A DNA stretch of 64,000 nt from CAZGEA01 sp964524515 (GCA_964524515.1 CAZGEA010000003.1:1-64000), one strand, 5' to 3'. Positions 27,298 to 35,740 are shown, counted from the stretch's first letter. Translations and numbers: made by a program. The notes: generated from the letters alone by a model not told the origin.

Positions 27298-27584
27298 AAA
27301 CTCCCACTCAAAGTACATATTTCATATATATTCTTCGCACTTCATCCAATACTTTATATATCGGCCAAACAAATAATCTTCAAAAAAGAATTCAAGAACA
27401 CAAATCAAAAACAAAAAGAGGAGCAAAATACATGAAATATTTTACTTCATTTGAATTAGTTTATTTTGAAGAAGCTCAAACTAGAAGTCTTGCACTAAAA
27501 AGAGAATTTGAACTTAAAAAATTAACGAGATCAAAGAAAGAAGAATTAATAGCCAGGAAAATAATCACTTCTAATATTTTTTGA
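27294..27584 (+). CDS. GIY-YIG domain nuclease-like protein (UPF0213/YhbQ type)
   Basis: A 96-residue single-domain protein with FIYILRTSSNTLYIGQT (GIY-YIG variant), the conserved Arg in QKRIQEH and Glu in LKREFELKK. Such stand-alone domains are thought to act on branched or damaged DNA, but most are uncharacterised. The TTG start overlaps the stop of the PhnB-like gene (TTGA), and its end overlaps the convergent electron-transfer gene by 39 bases. Confidence 0.82.
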   Translation: MKTPTQSTYFIYILRTSSNTLYIGQTNNLQKRIQEHKSKTKRGAKYMKYFTSFELVYFEEAQTRSLALKREFELKKLTRSKKEELIARKIITSNIF

Positions 27585-29030
27585 TTTTACACCAAGATTT
27601 TTGATTACTTTTTTATAGTTATCAACCATAGCATTTGGTCCGGATAAATAATATATTCGATTAATATAGTTACTTACTTTATTTTTTATTAAATTTTCGT
27701 CGATAAAACCATCCTTTTTTGTATTAATGAAGTATGTTTTTACACCATACTTTTCTGCATTTTTGAACACATCTTTATAAACAAATTCTGCATCATCACT
27801 ACAAGCATAAAACACAATTACATCTCGATTTTGTTTCTTATCAATAATATATGAAACCATACTTCGAAATGGAGTAATTCCAATCCCTCCTGCAATAAAA
27901 ACCAATGGAATATTTTGATTTGATTCAATTAAAAATTCCCCTGACAATTGAGAAACAGACATTTTATCTCCTTTCTTCAAATCAAGAAGTCTCTTTTTAA
28001 AACTACTTGGCTTCTCAGGAATTTTTACTCCAAGGTAGATTTTTGATTCAGTCGGTGAAGATGCAATTGTAAAATATCTCCTATTGCCCCTACTATCTTC
28101 ATGATTATGAAGAAGTGTCCACTCCATATATTGCCCAGGTAGAAATCCAAATCTTTCTTTTACATCAAAAACAAATTCGTATATATTTTTCCCGATATTC
28201 TTTATTTGATCAAGCTCCAAAATTACCTTTATTTTTGGACTTACATAATAAGAAAATAAATTACCAATCAAAAGCGCCAGCTGTGGTGTTGAATGAAGTC
28301 TTCCAAATCTAAATTGAATACCCATAAATACTGCAACAATCGCTCCATATAAAACTTGATATTTAACAGTTGGCGGCGTTGTAGAAGGCTCAGTAAGCAT
28401 TATTGTACCTAAAAATACAATTGGCCAAGATAACAAAATATCACCAATTGCCTGAGTCAATTCCGCTCCAGAATTAAGATAGAAAAACAAAATCATGATA
28501 TATGAAATTACAAAAAAAGTTAAAAACAAACTAAATCTTTTAATTTTCTTGACTATCAAAAGGCCAACTATTATCAAAAATAAAATAGATGAAGAATTTG
28601 ATGACCACCATGTAGCAGGCCAAATTGAAGTTATTGAAACAAAAAAAGCAGCAAATGCTGCAGGATTAAATATATGTTTTTTATGATATGCCAAAATATA
28701 TTTCGACATAATTGCCACAAAACAAGCAATAAAAATTGGCAGAAAATCCGGTAATTTCTCAAAAGGTGACAAAATCAAAAATAAAATTAAAGAAGTAATA
28801 TAAGTTGAATCAGTTCCCCGATATGCACCAACAATTCTTGCAACTATTTGATTTAAAACTTCACAAACTGTCATTATAAATATCAGTGAGATAATCAAAT
28901 CAAATCCTCGATATGGAATAATATTTAAAAAACCAAACAAAATTAAAACAAATGAAATAAAAGATAAACCATAAATAACCAAACGATACATTCCAATAGA
29001 ATTCAAAAATTTATCAATTATTTTCATCAT
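27546..29030 (-). CDS. RnfD/NqrB-like membrane domain fused to an FNR-type FAD/NAD(P)H domain
   Basis: Residues 1 to about 262 contain 8-9 helices resembling RnfD/NqrB, with FNPAAFA (121-127) and MLTEPSTTPPT (about 211-221), the family's paired conserved loops. No SGAT-type covalent flavin site is seen here. Residues about 268-494 are a ferredoxin-NADP reductase-like module: PGQYMEW (298-304), FAD-binding RRYFTIAS (317-324), the NAD(P) loop GGIGITP (381-387) and SGPNAMV (463-469). A 2Fe-2S domain, present in NqrF, is missing. The arrangement suggests NAD(P)H oxidation passing electrons into or across the membrane to the FMN protein encoded upstream. Ion pumping is possible but unproven. It is the last of three genes; a tandem repeat separates it from apbE. 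Confidence 0.85.
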   Translation of the reverse strand: MMKIIDKFLNSIGMYRLVIYGLSFISFVLILFGFLNIIPYRGFDLIISLIFIMTVCEVLNQIVARIVGAYRGTDSTYITSLILFLILSPFEKLPDFLPIFIACFVAIMSKYILAYHKKHIFNPAAFAAFFVSITSIWPATWWSSNSSSILFLIIVGLLIVKKIKRFSLFLTFFVISYIMILFFYLNSGAELTQAIGDILLSWPIVFLGTIMLTEPSTTPPTVKYQVLYGAIVAVFMGIQFRFGRLHSTPQLALLIGNLFSYYVSPKIKVILELDQIKNIGKNIYEFVFDVKERFGFLPGQYMEWTLLHNHEDSRGNRRYFTIASSPTESKIYLGVKIPEKPSSFKKRLLDLKKGDKMSVSQLSGEFLIESNQNIPLVFIAGGIGITPFRSMVSYIIDKKQNRDVIVFYACSDDAEFVYKDVFKNAEKYGVKTYFINTKKDGFIDENLIKNKVSNYINRIYYLSGPNAMVDNYKKVIKNLGVKSKNIRSDYFPGY

Positions 29031-29031
29031 A

Positions 29032-29144
29032 TTTAAGTTTACTATAAAACCATGTTTTTAAATTTATTATAAAAATTACATTTTTAAGCTTGCTATAAAA
29101 ATCCCGTTTTTAAGTTTACTATAAAAATCCCATTTTTAAGCCTG
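29032..29144. repeat. Tandem repeat, period 26, about 4.4 copies
   Basis: Units begin with TTTAAG or TTTAAA and contain CTATAAAAATCCC-like cores: 29032-29056 (25 bases), 29057-29082, 29083-29108, 29109-29134 and a partial copy from 29135 reaching the apbE stop. Read on the minus strand, each full unit holds a TATAGT/TATAGC/TATAAT -10-like box. It occupies the whole gap between apbE and the RnfD-FNR gene. Confidence 0.85.
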
Positions 29145-29999
29145 TTATTTTTTAAGATATAAATTCGCCAAAAACCCATTTGATTTTTTAATACTAAAAT
29201 CTGGATACAAAATTAAATAATCAAAATTAAATTCACTCAATTTTTGTGGCTCTATAAAAAATAAACATGTTGCAATTCCATCTGCGATCATTGCATCATC
29301 AGAAACTACCCAAACTCCCATTATTCCATTTTGTGAATTTTTAGTTTTAGGGTTAACTATATGATGATATTCTCGCCATTTCCTACGATTTCCCGATGAA
29401 GCACATATACTTTTACTTAAAACTTCAATTTCACCAATCACCTCAGTTACATCATTTGGATTTTCAAGTCCAATTTTATTTTTAATTCCACAATTTAATA
29501 TATCGCCACCAGCATCAATACAAAATTTACCAATACCATTTGATTTAATCAAATCACCAATAATATCAATAATATATCCCTTTCCAGCTGCACCAAAATC
29601 CATAATTGCTGGAATTTTTACATTTAATTTTCCCTGTTGGTAACTAATATACTGATCCCAATTTAAAACACTTTCTAATTCCTTTTTCTCAAAACTATAA
29701 TTTGCATCATAACCCATTTGATCCAACAAATTTCCAACAAATGGAGAAACCATACCATTGGTTAAATCATAAAGTCTTTTATAAAAATTAATCATCTTTT
29801 CAAAATCAGCTGGCATATTAAATACACCAGACTGTTTTGAAACTTGAGTCACCAATGAATCACTTCTAAATCTCGAATAGTTTTTGTCAAAATCATTAAT
29901 CCTTTTTTTTATTTGATAAAAAATACGATCATTATTTAAATTATCCTCTAAATCAATTGACCAATGTGTTCCAATTGCTTCAAATGAATAATTCAACAT
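29145..29999 (-). CDS. apbE: ApbE-family FAD:protein FMN transferase
   Basis: A 284-residue enzyme that attaches FMN covalently to Thr or Ser of target proteins. GAAGKGYIID (family DLGGIAKGY), CIDAGGDIL, the HHIVNPKT block and DAMIADGIAT with metal-binding Asp are present. No signal peptide or lipobox is seen, unlike the exported ApbE proteins, so it may act in the cytoplasm. Its evident substrate is the FMN-binding protein encoded four bases upstream. Confidence 0.92.
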   Translation of the reverse strand: MLNYSFEAIGTHWSIDLEDNLNNDRIFYQIKKRINDFDKNYSRFRSDSLVTQVSKQSGVFNMPADFEKMINFYKRLYDLTNGMVSPFVGNLLDQMGYDANYSFEKKELESVLNWDQYISYQQGKLNVKIPAIMDFGAAGKGYIIDIIGDLIKSNGIGKFCIDAGGDILNCGIKNKIGLENPNDVTEVIGEIEVLSKSICASSGNRRKWREYHHIVNPKTKNSQNGIMGVWVVSDDAMIADGIATCLFFIEPQKLSEFNFDYLILYPDFSIKKSNGFLANLYLKK

Positions 30000-30003
30000 A
30001 AAT

Positions 30004-30531
30004 TTAAGACTTTGCTTCCTGTTTTATTTTCTCCAGTGCATCCTGAAAACCACGAGAGGTAAGTGATGATCCAGAAACCTTTGTCAATTTAACTTCATCA
30101 ATCTTTTTTCCAACAACCATAGCCTTATAATTTTTCTCAAAAATAGTTTGATATCTTTCAGAATCATCATCGGACGGTTTTGGAGTAATACTAATATCTT
30201 TTATAGCCCCATCAGATAAAGTCAAAGTAACTCCAATTTGCTGCTGTCCACCAGGAGAAATATAATCACCTGTTACGCTATATTCACCATTTTTGTAAGA
30301 ACCACTCAAAACTGTTTGAGTTGTTGCCGTTGCAACTAAAGTAGGCTGAATTAAAGCAGTTGGTGAAGCAGAAAGTTTATCATTCTCAACTTTATTAGTA
30401 TTAGAAAAAGTATACGCAGCAACTGAAACTATCATAATCAACAAAAGAACTTCAACACCAATAACCATCACATGACTATCTCTTTTTGATTGATTTACCT
30501 CAAACTCATTATCTTTGTTATTTTCTTCCAT
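30004..30531 (-). CDS. Membrane-anchored FMN-binding domain protein
   Basis: The 175-residue protein has a charged N-terminus, one membrane helix (about 21-43), a Ser/Thr/Pro spacer and an FMN_bind domain (about 75-175). The flavinylation motif reads VSGSSLTSRGF, with SGSS at 153-156 where most homologues have SGAT, so the acceptor would be Ser instead of Thr. A strong GGAGGTGA site (30538-30545) precedes the ATG. It heads the cassette with ApbE and the RnfD-FNR fusion and resembles RnfG/NqrC or PplA-type electron carriers. Confidence 0.88.
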   Translation of the reverse strand: MEENNKDNEFEVNQSKRDSHVMVIGVEVLLLIMIVSVAAYTFSNTNKVENDKLSASPTALIQPTLVATATTQTVLSGSYKNGEYSVTGDYISPGGQQQIGVTLTLSDGAIKDISITPKPSDDDSERYQTIFEKNYKAMVVGKKIDEVKLTKVSGSSLTSRGFQDALEKIKQEAKS

Positions 30532-30537
30532 TAATAA

Positions 30538-30545
30538 TCACCTCC
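30538..30545 (-). promoter_or_regulatory. Strong ribosome binding site of the FMN-binding gene
   Basis: GGAGGTGA stands six bases before the ATG at 30531, in contrast to the many leaderless genes around it. Confidence 0.75.
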
Positions 30546-30683
30546 ATTAGATTCAAATTACATTTAGTTTCTTAATATAAGCTGAATTTTAGTTTTAAAG
30601 CAAGATAAATAAAACAACTTGAAATAACTATAGGTTTATAATATAATACTCTTTTATTAAACATATTTAGAATTTATAACAAA

Positions 30684-31700
30684 ATGAAAAAAATAAAGTC
30701 AATATCGATTGGAATCCCAGCACACAACGAAGAAAAAAACTTAGCTAATCTTCTTGATTCCATATTTTCACAAAAAATAACTGGGGTAAAACTTGAAAAA
30801 ATCATAATAGCACTTGATGGCTGTACTGATGATACAGAAAAAATAGCAAAAAAATACAAATCAAAACACTCAATTATAAAAATAATAAATGATAAAAAAA
30901 GATTTGGTAAAGCCCAAAGAGTAAACCAAATATACAAATTAAATAAATCAGATTTACTAATCATGCTTGATGCTGATTTAGTTATTTCAGAAAAAATTTC
31001 AATTCAAAAAGCAATTCAAGAATTTAAAAATAATAAAAAAATATCTTTACTTGCACTAAGACAAATTCCAATTTGGACAAATTCATTAATGGGTAACGCA
31101 AGTGTATTATCATATTTAATTTACGAAAATTCATTTCTAAATTACAATTCTGGTAATAATATTTATTCACTTCAAGGAGCCGCATATGTAATTAAAAAAA
31201 GTTTATCTAAAAAGATAACTTATCCAAAAAATACAATTGCTGACCACAAATTTTTATACATGCAAGCAATTGAAAAAACAGGTAGAGGAAGTTATCAAAT
31301 ATCAAATGAATCAAAAGTATTTTTTAGAACAATATCAACATTCAATGATTGGAGATTACAAGGAACACGATCAGTTTTCTCAGATATAGAAAATATCAAT
31401 TCTATTTATGGAGAAAAAGTTAAAAAAGAATATCAAATGCCAAAAAAACTTTACAAAAACTCAGTAATAAAATTTTTAATGATTTATCCATTTGAAACAA
31501 CTATCGCGGTATTTATGAATTTATTAATCAGAGTCTTTCCCAAAAAGAGAAACAAGAGTGGAGTATGGGAATTAGCTAAATCATCAAAATTGGAGATCTC
31601 ATTTTCCACCCCAAACCAAAAACCGCAATATTCTCATCAAAATTCCTTGCTTTTTAGAAGTTTGATGCTTGTGACCATGTTTTTCAAAGACTGGTCTTGA
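30684..31700 (+). CDS. Family 2 glycosyltransferase
   Basis: A 338-residue GT2 enzyme with SIGIPAHNEEKNLANLLDS at the N-terminus, ALDGCTDDT and the metal-binding LMLDADL motif (MLDAD, about 93-97). The catalytic domain covers about 5-230, and a C-terminal hydrophobic segment near 270-290 may tether it to the membrane. The very low GC coding is like its neighbours. The 3' end overlaps the convergent DUF4258 gene by 102 bases. Acceptor and sugar are unknown. Confidence 0.85.
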   Translation: MKKIKSISIGIPAHNEEKNLANLLDSIFSQKITGVKLEKIIIALDGCTDDTEKIAKKYKSKHSIIKIINDKKRFGKAQRVNQIYKLNKSDLLIMLDADLVISEKISIQKAIQEFKNNKKISLLALRQIPIWTNSLMGNASVLSYLIYENSFLNYNSGNNIYSLQGAAYVIKKSLSKKITYPKNTIADHKFLYMQAIEKTGRGSYQISNESKVFFRTISTFNDWRLQGTRSVFSDIENINSIYGEKVKKEYQMPKKLYKNSVIKFLMIYPFETTIAVFMNLLIRVFPKKRNKSGVWELAKSSKLEISFSTPNQKPQYSHQNSLLFRSLMLVTMFFKDWS

Positions 31701-31928
31701 CCAAACAGTCAAAATTATCCATTGTTTTCTTTCGTTTTGTTTGGCAACAACTTCAATTTTTGAATCCCCATATGTTTTGTAATAAATCCAAGCTCCTCGA
31801 GTTGCAGCATATCTTGATTGTTCTGGTCTCTGAAATGTAGCCCATGCGTCCCCCTGTTTTATTCCACGTTCACGAAGCCTTTGTAAGGCGTGATCGGTCC
31901 AAACTACACCACCAAAATTACGATCCAT
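31599..31928 (-). CDS. DUF4258 domain protein
   Basis: A 109-residue basic protein whose core WTDHALQRLRERGI and VVAKQNERKQWIILTVW matches DUF4258, a small BrnT/RelE-like fold seen in toxin-like and stand-alone proteins. No antitoxin is recognised beside it, and the preceding gene product is helical. The gene follows the next gene upstream by one base and so is probably expressed with it. Confidence 0.7.
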   Translation of the reverse strand: MDRNFGGVVWTDHALQRLRERGIKQGDAWATFQRPEQSRYAATRGAWIYYKTYGDSKIEVVAKQNERKQWIILTVWSRPVFEKHGHKHQTSKKQGILMRILRFLVWGGK

Positions 31929-31929
31929 A

Positions 31930-32259
31930 TTATTGAAGTTTTTTAGTAATCAATCCATGAACTTCATCAGCCAACAATTTCAATTCATCTTTGATAAACA
32001 ATTCAACATCCCCTGTAATTCTATCTTTTAAATAATCCCAATGAGCCATATCATGAGGCTTTTCTGAAAATTTATCCATAAATTCTTTATGATGTTCACG
32101 AGGAAGTTTTTCTAAAATACAACCAACAACTCTATGGTGAACCATTTCATCAACAATCTTCCACATCTCCTCTTTCTCCTCAACTGTTAATTTATGCTTC
32201 TTAAAAGCCTTCTCAACTTTATTCAAATCAATAATGTTGTCATAAAATACACTACTCAT
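31930..32259 (-). CDS. Small helical protein of unknown function
   Basis: A 109-residue all-helical, charged protein containing VHHRVVGCILEKLPREHHKEF and a C-terminal amphipathic helix. Domains of this kind occur in other candidate phyla bacteria as uncharacterised families. It precedes the DUF4258 gene by one base; an antitoxin role would fit the pairing but has no direct support. TATAAT six bases before the ATG, lying inside the end of the upstream gene, gives it its own leaderless promoter. Confidence 0.65.
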   Translation of the reverse strand: MSSVFYDNIIDLNKVEKAFKKHKLTVEEKEEMWKIVDEMVHHRVVGCILEKLPREHHKEFMDKFSEKPHDMAHWDYLKDRITGDVELFIKDELKLLADEVHGLITKKLQ

Positions 32260-33197
32260 GTTCGTATTATAGCCTGTTTAACCAATTGATTTCCAGAATA
32301 GTCAACTGGTCCCAATGGAATTTTATTATCAGGATCATTTACAAAGAAAAAGATTACTGATCCCTTTTTATATTTTGATCCACCCAAGCTCATCATAACT
32401 TCAGGACTACCTCCAAAATGTTTTCCAGTCCAAGCTGCCGGTCCAGAATCTGCAATGGCCGCAACAACTGCATTTCCATTATCAGTGTTAACTATCAAAA
32501 CTTTTCGATACTTATACCACTCCCTCAGAAAAGCAGTATTTTTACCCCATTCTGGCAAATATAAAGTTTGACAAACCGCGTACCATTTTTCCACATTTTC
32601 AATATCAGCTGTCATTGCATTTTTACTTGATGAAAAATACCCCCAAGCCCCCAAGCCTGGTGCAATTCCTTCTTTTAATACTGATGCATTACCATGATTT
32701 GCCAAAGTATCCCCTGGGTATCTATACAAATGCTGCTCCGCTCCAATATATCCATAAGTTGTATTTAAATGTTGCCCCTCAAGAGTTGCCTTAGTATCAA
32801 CTCCGATGTATTTACTAAACACATCCTCCACTTTCTTTTCAGTTTCAGGTGATATTGGTTGTGGTTTTTCTGGAAGTACTTTTGAAAGCTGATTCAAAAG
32901 CTCATCACGTTTATTAACAGAAGAAATTGAATTTTCTCCCAGTGAACTAATCTGATGTGTACGGGGCGGCTCAGGCAGCTGTGATGCAATGGTTGGTGCT
33001 GCCAAAAATAATGTTGATGCAGCTGTCACAGAAGATAAAATCCTTGCTGATTTATCTCGAATTTGAGATAAAGTCATTCCTTTTTCTTTTAGATAATCGC
33101 CAATATGTGGATATTTCTTATCAAATGAATTTTTTGTTTGAAGTGAAGAAAACTTAAGCCTATTCCTTAATTTTTCATTTTTGGCAGTTTGATCCAT
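32256..33197 (-). CDS. Secreted protein, possible double-psi beta-barrel domain
   Basis: A 313-residue protein with a cytoplasmic-looking first 45 residues, then a hydrophobic segment ending in a signal-peptidase-like LAAPTIAS (about 62-72). The C-terminal 130 residues contain RKVLIVNTDNGNAVVAAI, DSGPAAW and FGGSPEVMMSLGG, which recall DPBB/RlpA or 3D-type wall hydrolase domains. That assignment is tentative. Its start lies 5 bases downstream of the gltX stop codon. Confidence 0.6.
   Translation of the reverse strand: MDQTAKNEKLRNRLKFSSLQTKNSFDKKYPHIGDYLKEKGMTLSQIRDKSARILSSVTAASTLFLAAPTIASQLPEPPRTHQISSLGENSISSVNKRDELLNQLSKVLPEKPQPISPETEKKVEDVFSKYIGVDTKATLEGQHLNTTYGYIGAEQHLYRYPGDTLANHGNASVLKEGIAPGLGAWGYFSSSKNAMTADIENVEKWYAVCQTLYLPEWGKNTAFLREWYKYRKVLIVNTDNGNAVVAAIADSGPAAWTGKHFGGSPEVMMSLGGSKYKKGSVIFFFVNDPDNKIPLGPVDYSGNQLVKQAIIRT
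32266..32271 (-). promoter_or_regulatory. -10 box of a leaderless gene, inside the preceding reading frame
   Basis: TATAAT is followed by ACGAAC and the ATG at 32259. It lies within the last codons of the gene at 32256-33197. Confidence 0.55.
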
Positions 33198-33202
33198 TAA
33201 AT

Positions 33203-34627
33203 CTATTGTATAGACTTTTTAAGTCTTCTTAAAGTTTCATCTTTGCCAATTATAAGTAAAGTGTCATTCAGTGGAGGTGTCACAGAGCTTCCCGCAATTG
33301 CACCTCGCAAATCCTGAAAAAACTTTCCAGTTTTAAAATTATTATTTGTAACAACAGATAGCAAATCACGATCAATATTCTCTTTTGTCCAATCTTCTAT
33401 ATTTTCAATTGCATTTAAAGCTGCCAAAACATGTTCACTATAATTTTCTGTTATTTTCATAGATTCTTTTTCTTCAAAAACATATCCAGCCAGAGTTTCA
33501 AAATCAGAAATTTTCTTTATTCTATCTTTCACAAGCGGAGTAAGCTTTTCAACTCTCTCCATATCATATTTACCTTTGTAAAAATCAAAAATTAATTTCG
33601 ACAATTCAGAATCAGTCAATTGTCTAATGTATTGACCATTAAACCAATCTAATTTTTCACTATTAAAAACTGGGTTTGATTTTTGCACTCCATCTTGATC
33701 AAAACTTTGCACAAACTCTTCCAAAGTAAAAAGCTCTTTATTATCCTTTGGTGCCCAACCTAAAAGCATTAAATAATTCAAAATCGCATGAGGTAAATAT
33801 CCTTTATCAATCCAAGTGGAAACTCCAAACAAAGATGTAATATCTCTTTTACTAAATTTTTTTCCAGTCCTAGGGTCCAAAATTACACTAAAATGTCCAA
33901 TTTCAGGCAATTTTTGTTCTAATCCTTCATAAACATGTAAATGGATTGGAGTTGAAGAAATCCATTCCTGCCCACGAAAAACATGGGTTATTTCCATATC
34001 AATATCATCCACAACTACAGCCAAATGATAAGTTGGAAAGCCATCAGATTTAAGTAAAATCAAATCAGAAACTTCCTGACCTATAAACTTTATTTTTTTC
34101 TTTAAAATCCAATCATAATATTCAAATATTTTGTCTTCAGGAATTTTCGCTCTCACAACAAATGGCTCACCCGATTCCACTCTTTTAACTGACTCTTCAA
34201 TATTTAAATTTCGTGCAGCAGGTCGCACTTTTAATTTTGCAAGTGACTCTTTCGAATCATAGCTCGCCTTTATTTCTTCCTTTTCTCGAGCAATAGCATC
34301 AAAATCATAATAAGCAAAACCACGTTCAACTAATTTTTTAGCAGCTTCTTTGTATTTTTCAAGTCTCTCAGATTGTCTATAAGGAGCATGTGGACCACCA
34401 ATATCAGGGCCTTCATCCCAATTAATTCCAAATATTTTAAGTGTAGAAAAAATTGCCTCCTCGGTATCTTTTCTTGATCGTTTCTGATCAGTATCTTCAA
34501 TTCTCAAAACAAACTGCCCGTTATTCTTCTTTGCATATGCATAACTCCACAAAGCACGAATAACAAAACCTAAATGAATACTATCTGGGGTTCCAGTTGG
34601 GCTTGGTGCAAAGCGAGTTCGTGTCAT
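33203..34627 (-). CDS. gltX: Glutamyl-tRNA synthetase
   Basis: A 474-residue class I synthetase with APSPTGTPDSIHLG (HIGH site) near the N-terminus and KKFSKRD (KMSKS site) in the middle third, followed by the helical anticodon-binding domain. Both tRNA-Glu and tRNA-Gln are in the window and no GlnRS is seen, so it may charge both, with a GatCAB amidase elsewhere; that is inference. Its mRNA should be leaderless (TATAAT six bases before the ATG). Confidence 0.97.
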   Translation of the reverse strand: MTRTRFAPSPTGTPDSIHLGFVIRALWSYAYAKKNNGQFVLRIEDTDQKRSRKDTEEAIFSTLKIFGINWDEGPDIGGPHAPYRQSERLEKYKEAAKKLVERGFAYYDFDAIAREKEEIKASYDSKESLAKLKVRPAARNLNIEESVKRVESGEPFVVRAKIPEDKIFEYYDWILKKKIKFIGQEVSDLILLKSDGFPTYHLAVVVDDIDMEITHVFRGQEWISSTPIHLHVYEGLEQKLPEIGHFSVILDPRTGKKFSKRDITSLFGVSTWIDKGYLPHAILNYLMLLGWAPKDNKELFTLEEFVQSFDQDGVQKSNPVFNSEKLDWFNGQYIRQLTDSELSKLIFDFYKGKYDMERVEKLTPLVKDRIKKISDFETLAGYVFEEKESMKITENYSEHVLAALNAIENIEDWTKENIDRDLLSVVTNNNFKTGKFFQDLRGAIAGSSVTPPLNDTLLIIGKDETLRRLKKSIQ

Positions 34628-34633
34628 GATTGA

Positions 34634-34659
34634 ATTATACCCTGAGATAAGGCTATACT
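34634..34659. promoter_or_regulatory. Back-to-back promoters between gltX and the following gene
   Basis: The 42-base gap holds TATAAT on the minus strand (34634-34639, six bases before the gltX ATG) and TATACT on the plus strand (34654-34659), the latter with TTGAAT at 34630-34635 as a -35 at 18-base spacing. The gltX -10 overlaps the other gene's -35, so the two polymerases should compete. Confidence 0.6.
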
Positions 34660-34669
34660 CAAAGAAATC

Positions 34670-35740
34670 ATGTCTCTAACTACTGTTTCAACTCAAGCCA
34701 GAAAAACAATTAGATATTCAATCTATTTTGTAATCTTCGCAATAATCGCTAAATTCATAATTCAATTTGGTTTAGAATTTTATGCACGAACATTTCCAAC
34801 TCCACCACCACCTCCAAATCATGCCTTCGGACCACTTCCAGAAATCTCATGGAAAAATCCAGATAACCTACCAACTCTTGAATATAAATTAGAAACTGCA
34901 GATGGTTCTCTTCCATCATATCCAAACCAAATCCAAGTTTTTAGATTCATAAAAGGAAGTGTCAATTTAGGAACAATTGAAGAAGCAGTCGCAAAAGCTA
35001 AATCGCTTGGTTTCGATTCCACTGGTGAAGAAATCTCCCCAACAGTCCTTAGATTCAAAAGCCAATCAAGACCCCAAACATTAGAATTAGATAGCGTATC
35101 TGGAATATTTTCAATTAGCTATAATTTAATAGTTGATCCATCTCCAGTTACAAAAATTCCACCAGCTCCAACCACCTCAGCAGTATCTGCGAAAGGATTC
35201 TTGTCCCGTGCAGGCACAGTTCCAGATGATATTACAAATGGAAATTTTACACATCAATTTCTTACAATTGAAAACGAAAAATTAATTGAAGTTTCATCAT
35301 TATCCGAATCAAAATTAATCAAAATTAATCTTTTCAGAAAAGACACCAGTGTAAAAGTAAGTACCGTAGCTGTTGATTTACCATCAGTTACAAAAAATTA
35401 TTTTGAAGCAAATGTTTGGTTTTATGTCGGAAGCGATGGTGTACCTTTTGCAGGCGAATATAAATACTATCCGATTGATAAAAATATAATTGCCAACTAT
35501 CCAATCAAAAATACACAAGATGCAATAAATGAATTAGCTCAAGGCAAAGGATACATTTCTAATCTCGGTGAAAATAAAGATGGAAAAATCACAATCAGAA
35601 AAGGATTTTTAGCATATTTTGATTCAGAAAATTTAAGTGATCAATTTGTACAACCTGTATATGTATTCCTAGGTGACAGAAATTTTGCAGCATATGTCCC
35701 TGCAATTACCAATGAATATTACGGACAACTCAAAAAATAG
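34670..35740 (+). CDS. Membrane-anchored extracytoplasmic protein of unknown function
   Basis: A 356-residue protein with one N-terminal helix (about 17-40), a Pro-rich spacer (TPPPPPNHAFGP) and a beta-rich outer part with YYPIDKN and VYVFLGDRNFAAYVPA strands. No catalytic motif is visible. Proteins with this layout are common hypotheticals in candidate phyla genomes. Its end overlaps the convergent dacA by 11 bases. Confidence 0.65.
   Translation: MSLTTVSTQARKTIRYSIYFVIFAIIAKFIIQFGLEFYARTFPTPPPPPNHAFGPLPEISWKNPDNLPTLEYKLETADGSLPSYPNQIQVFRFIKGSVNLGTIEEAVAKAKSLGFDSTGEEISPTVLRFKSQSRPQTLELDSVSGIFSISYNLIVDPSPVTKIPPAPTTSAVSAKGFLSRAGTVPDDITNGNFTHQFLTIENEKLIEVSSLSESKLIKINLFRKDTSVKVSTVAVDLPSVTKNYFEANVWFYVGSDGVPFAGEYKYYPIDKNIIANYPIKNTQDAINELAQGKGYISNLGENKDGKITIRKGFLAYFDSENLSDQFVQPVYVFLGDRNFAAYVPAITNEYYGQLKK

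Noticed and set aside
29032..29144. Short leader peptides in the tandem repeat
   Set aside because: Only some copies contain the tiny frame and none has a ribosome binding site, so I treat them as chance.
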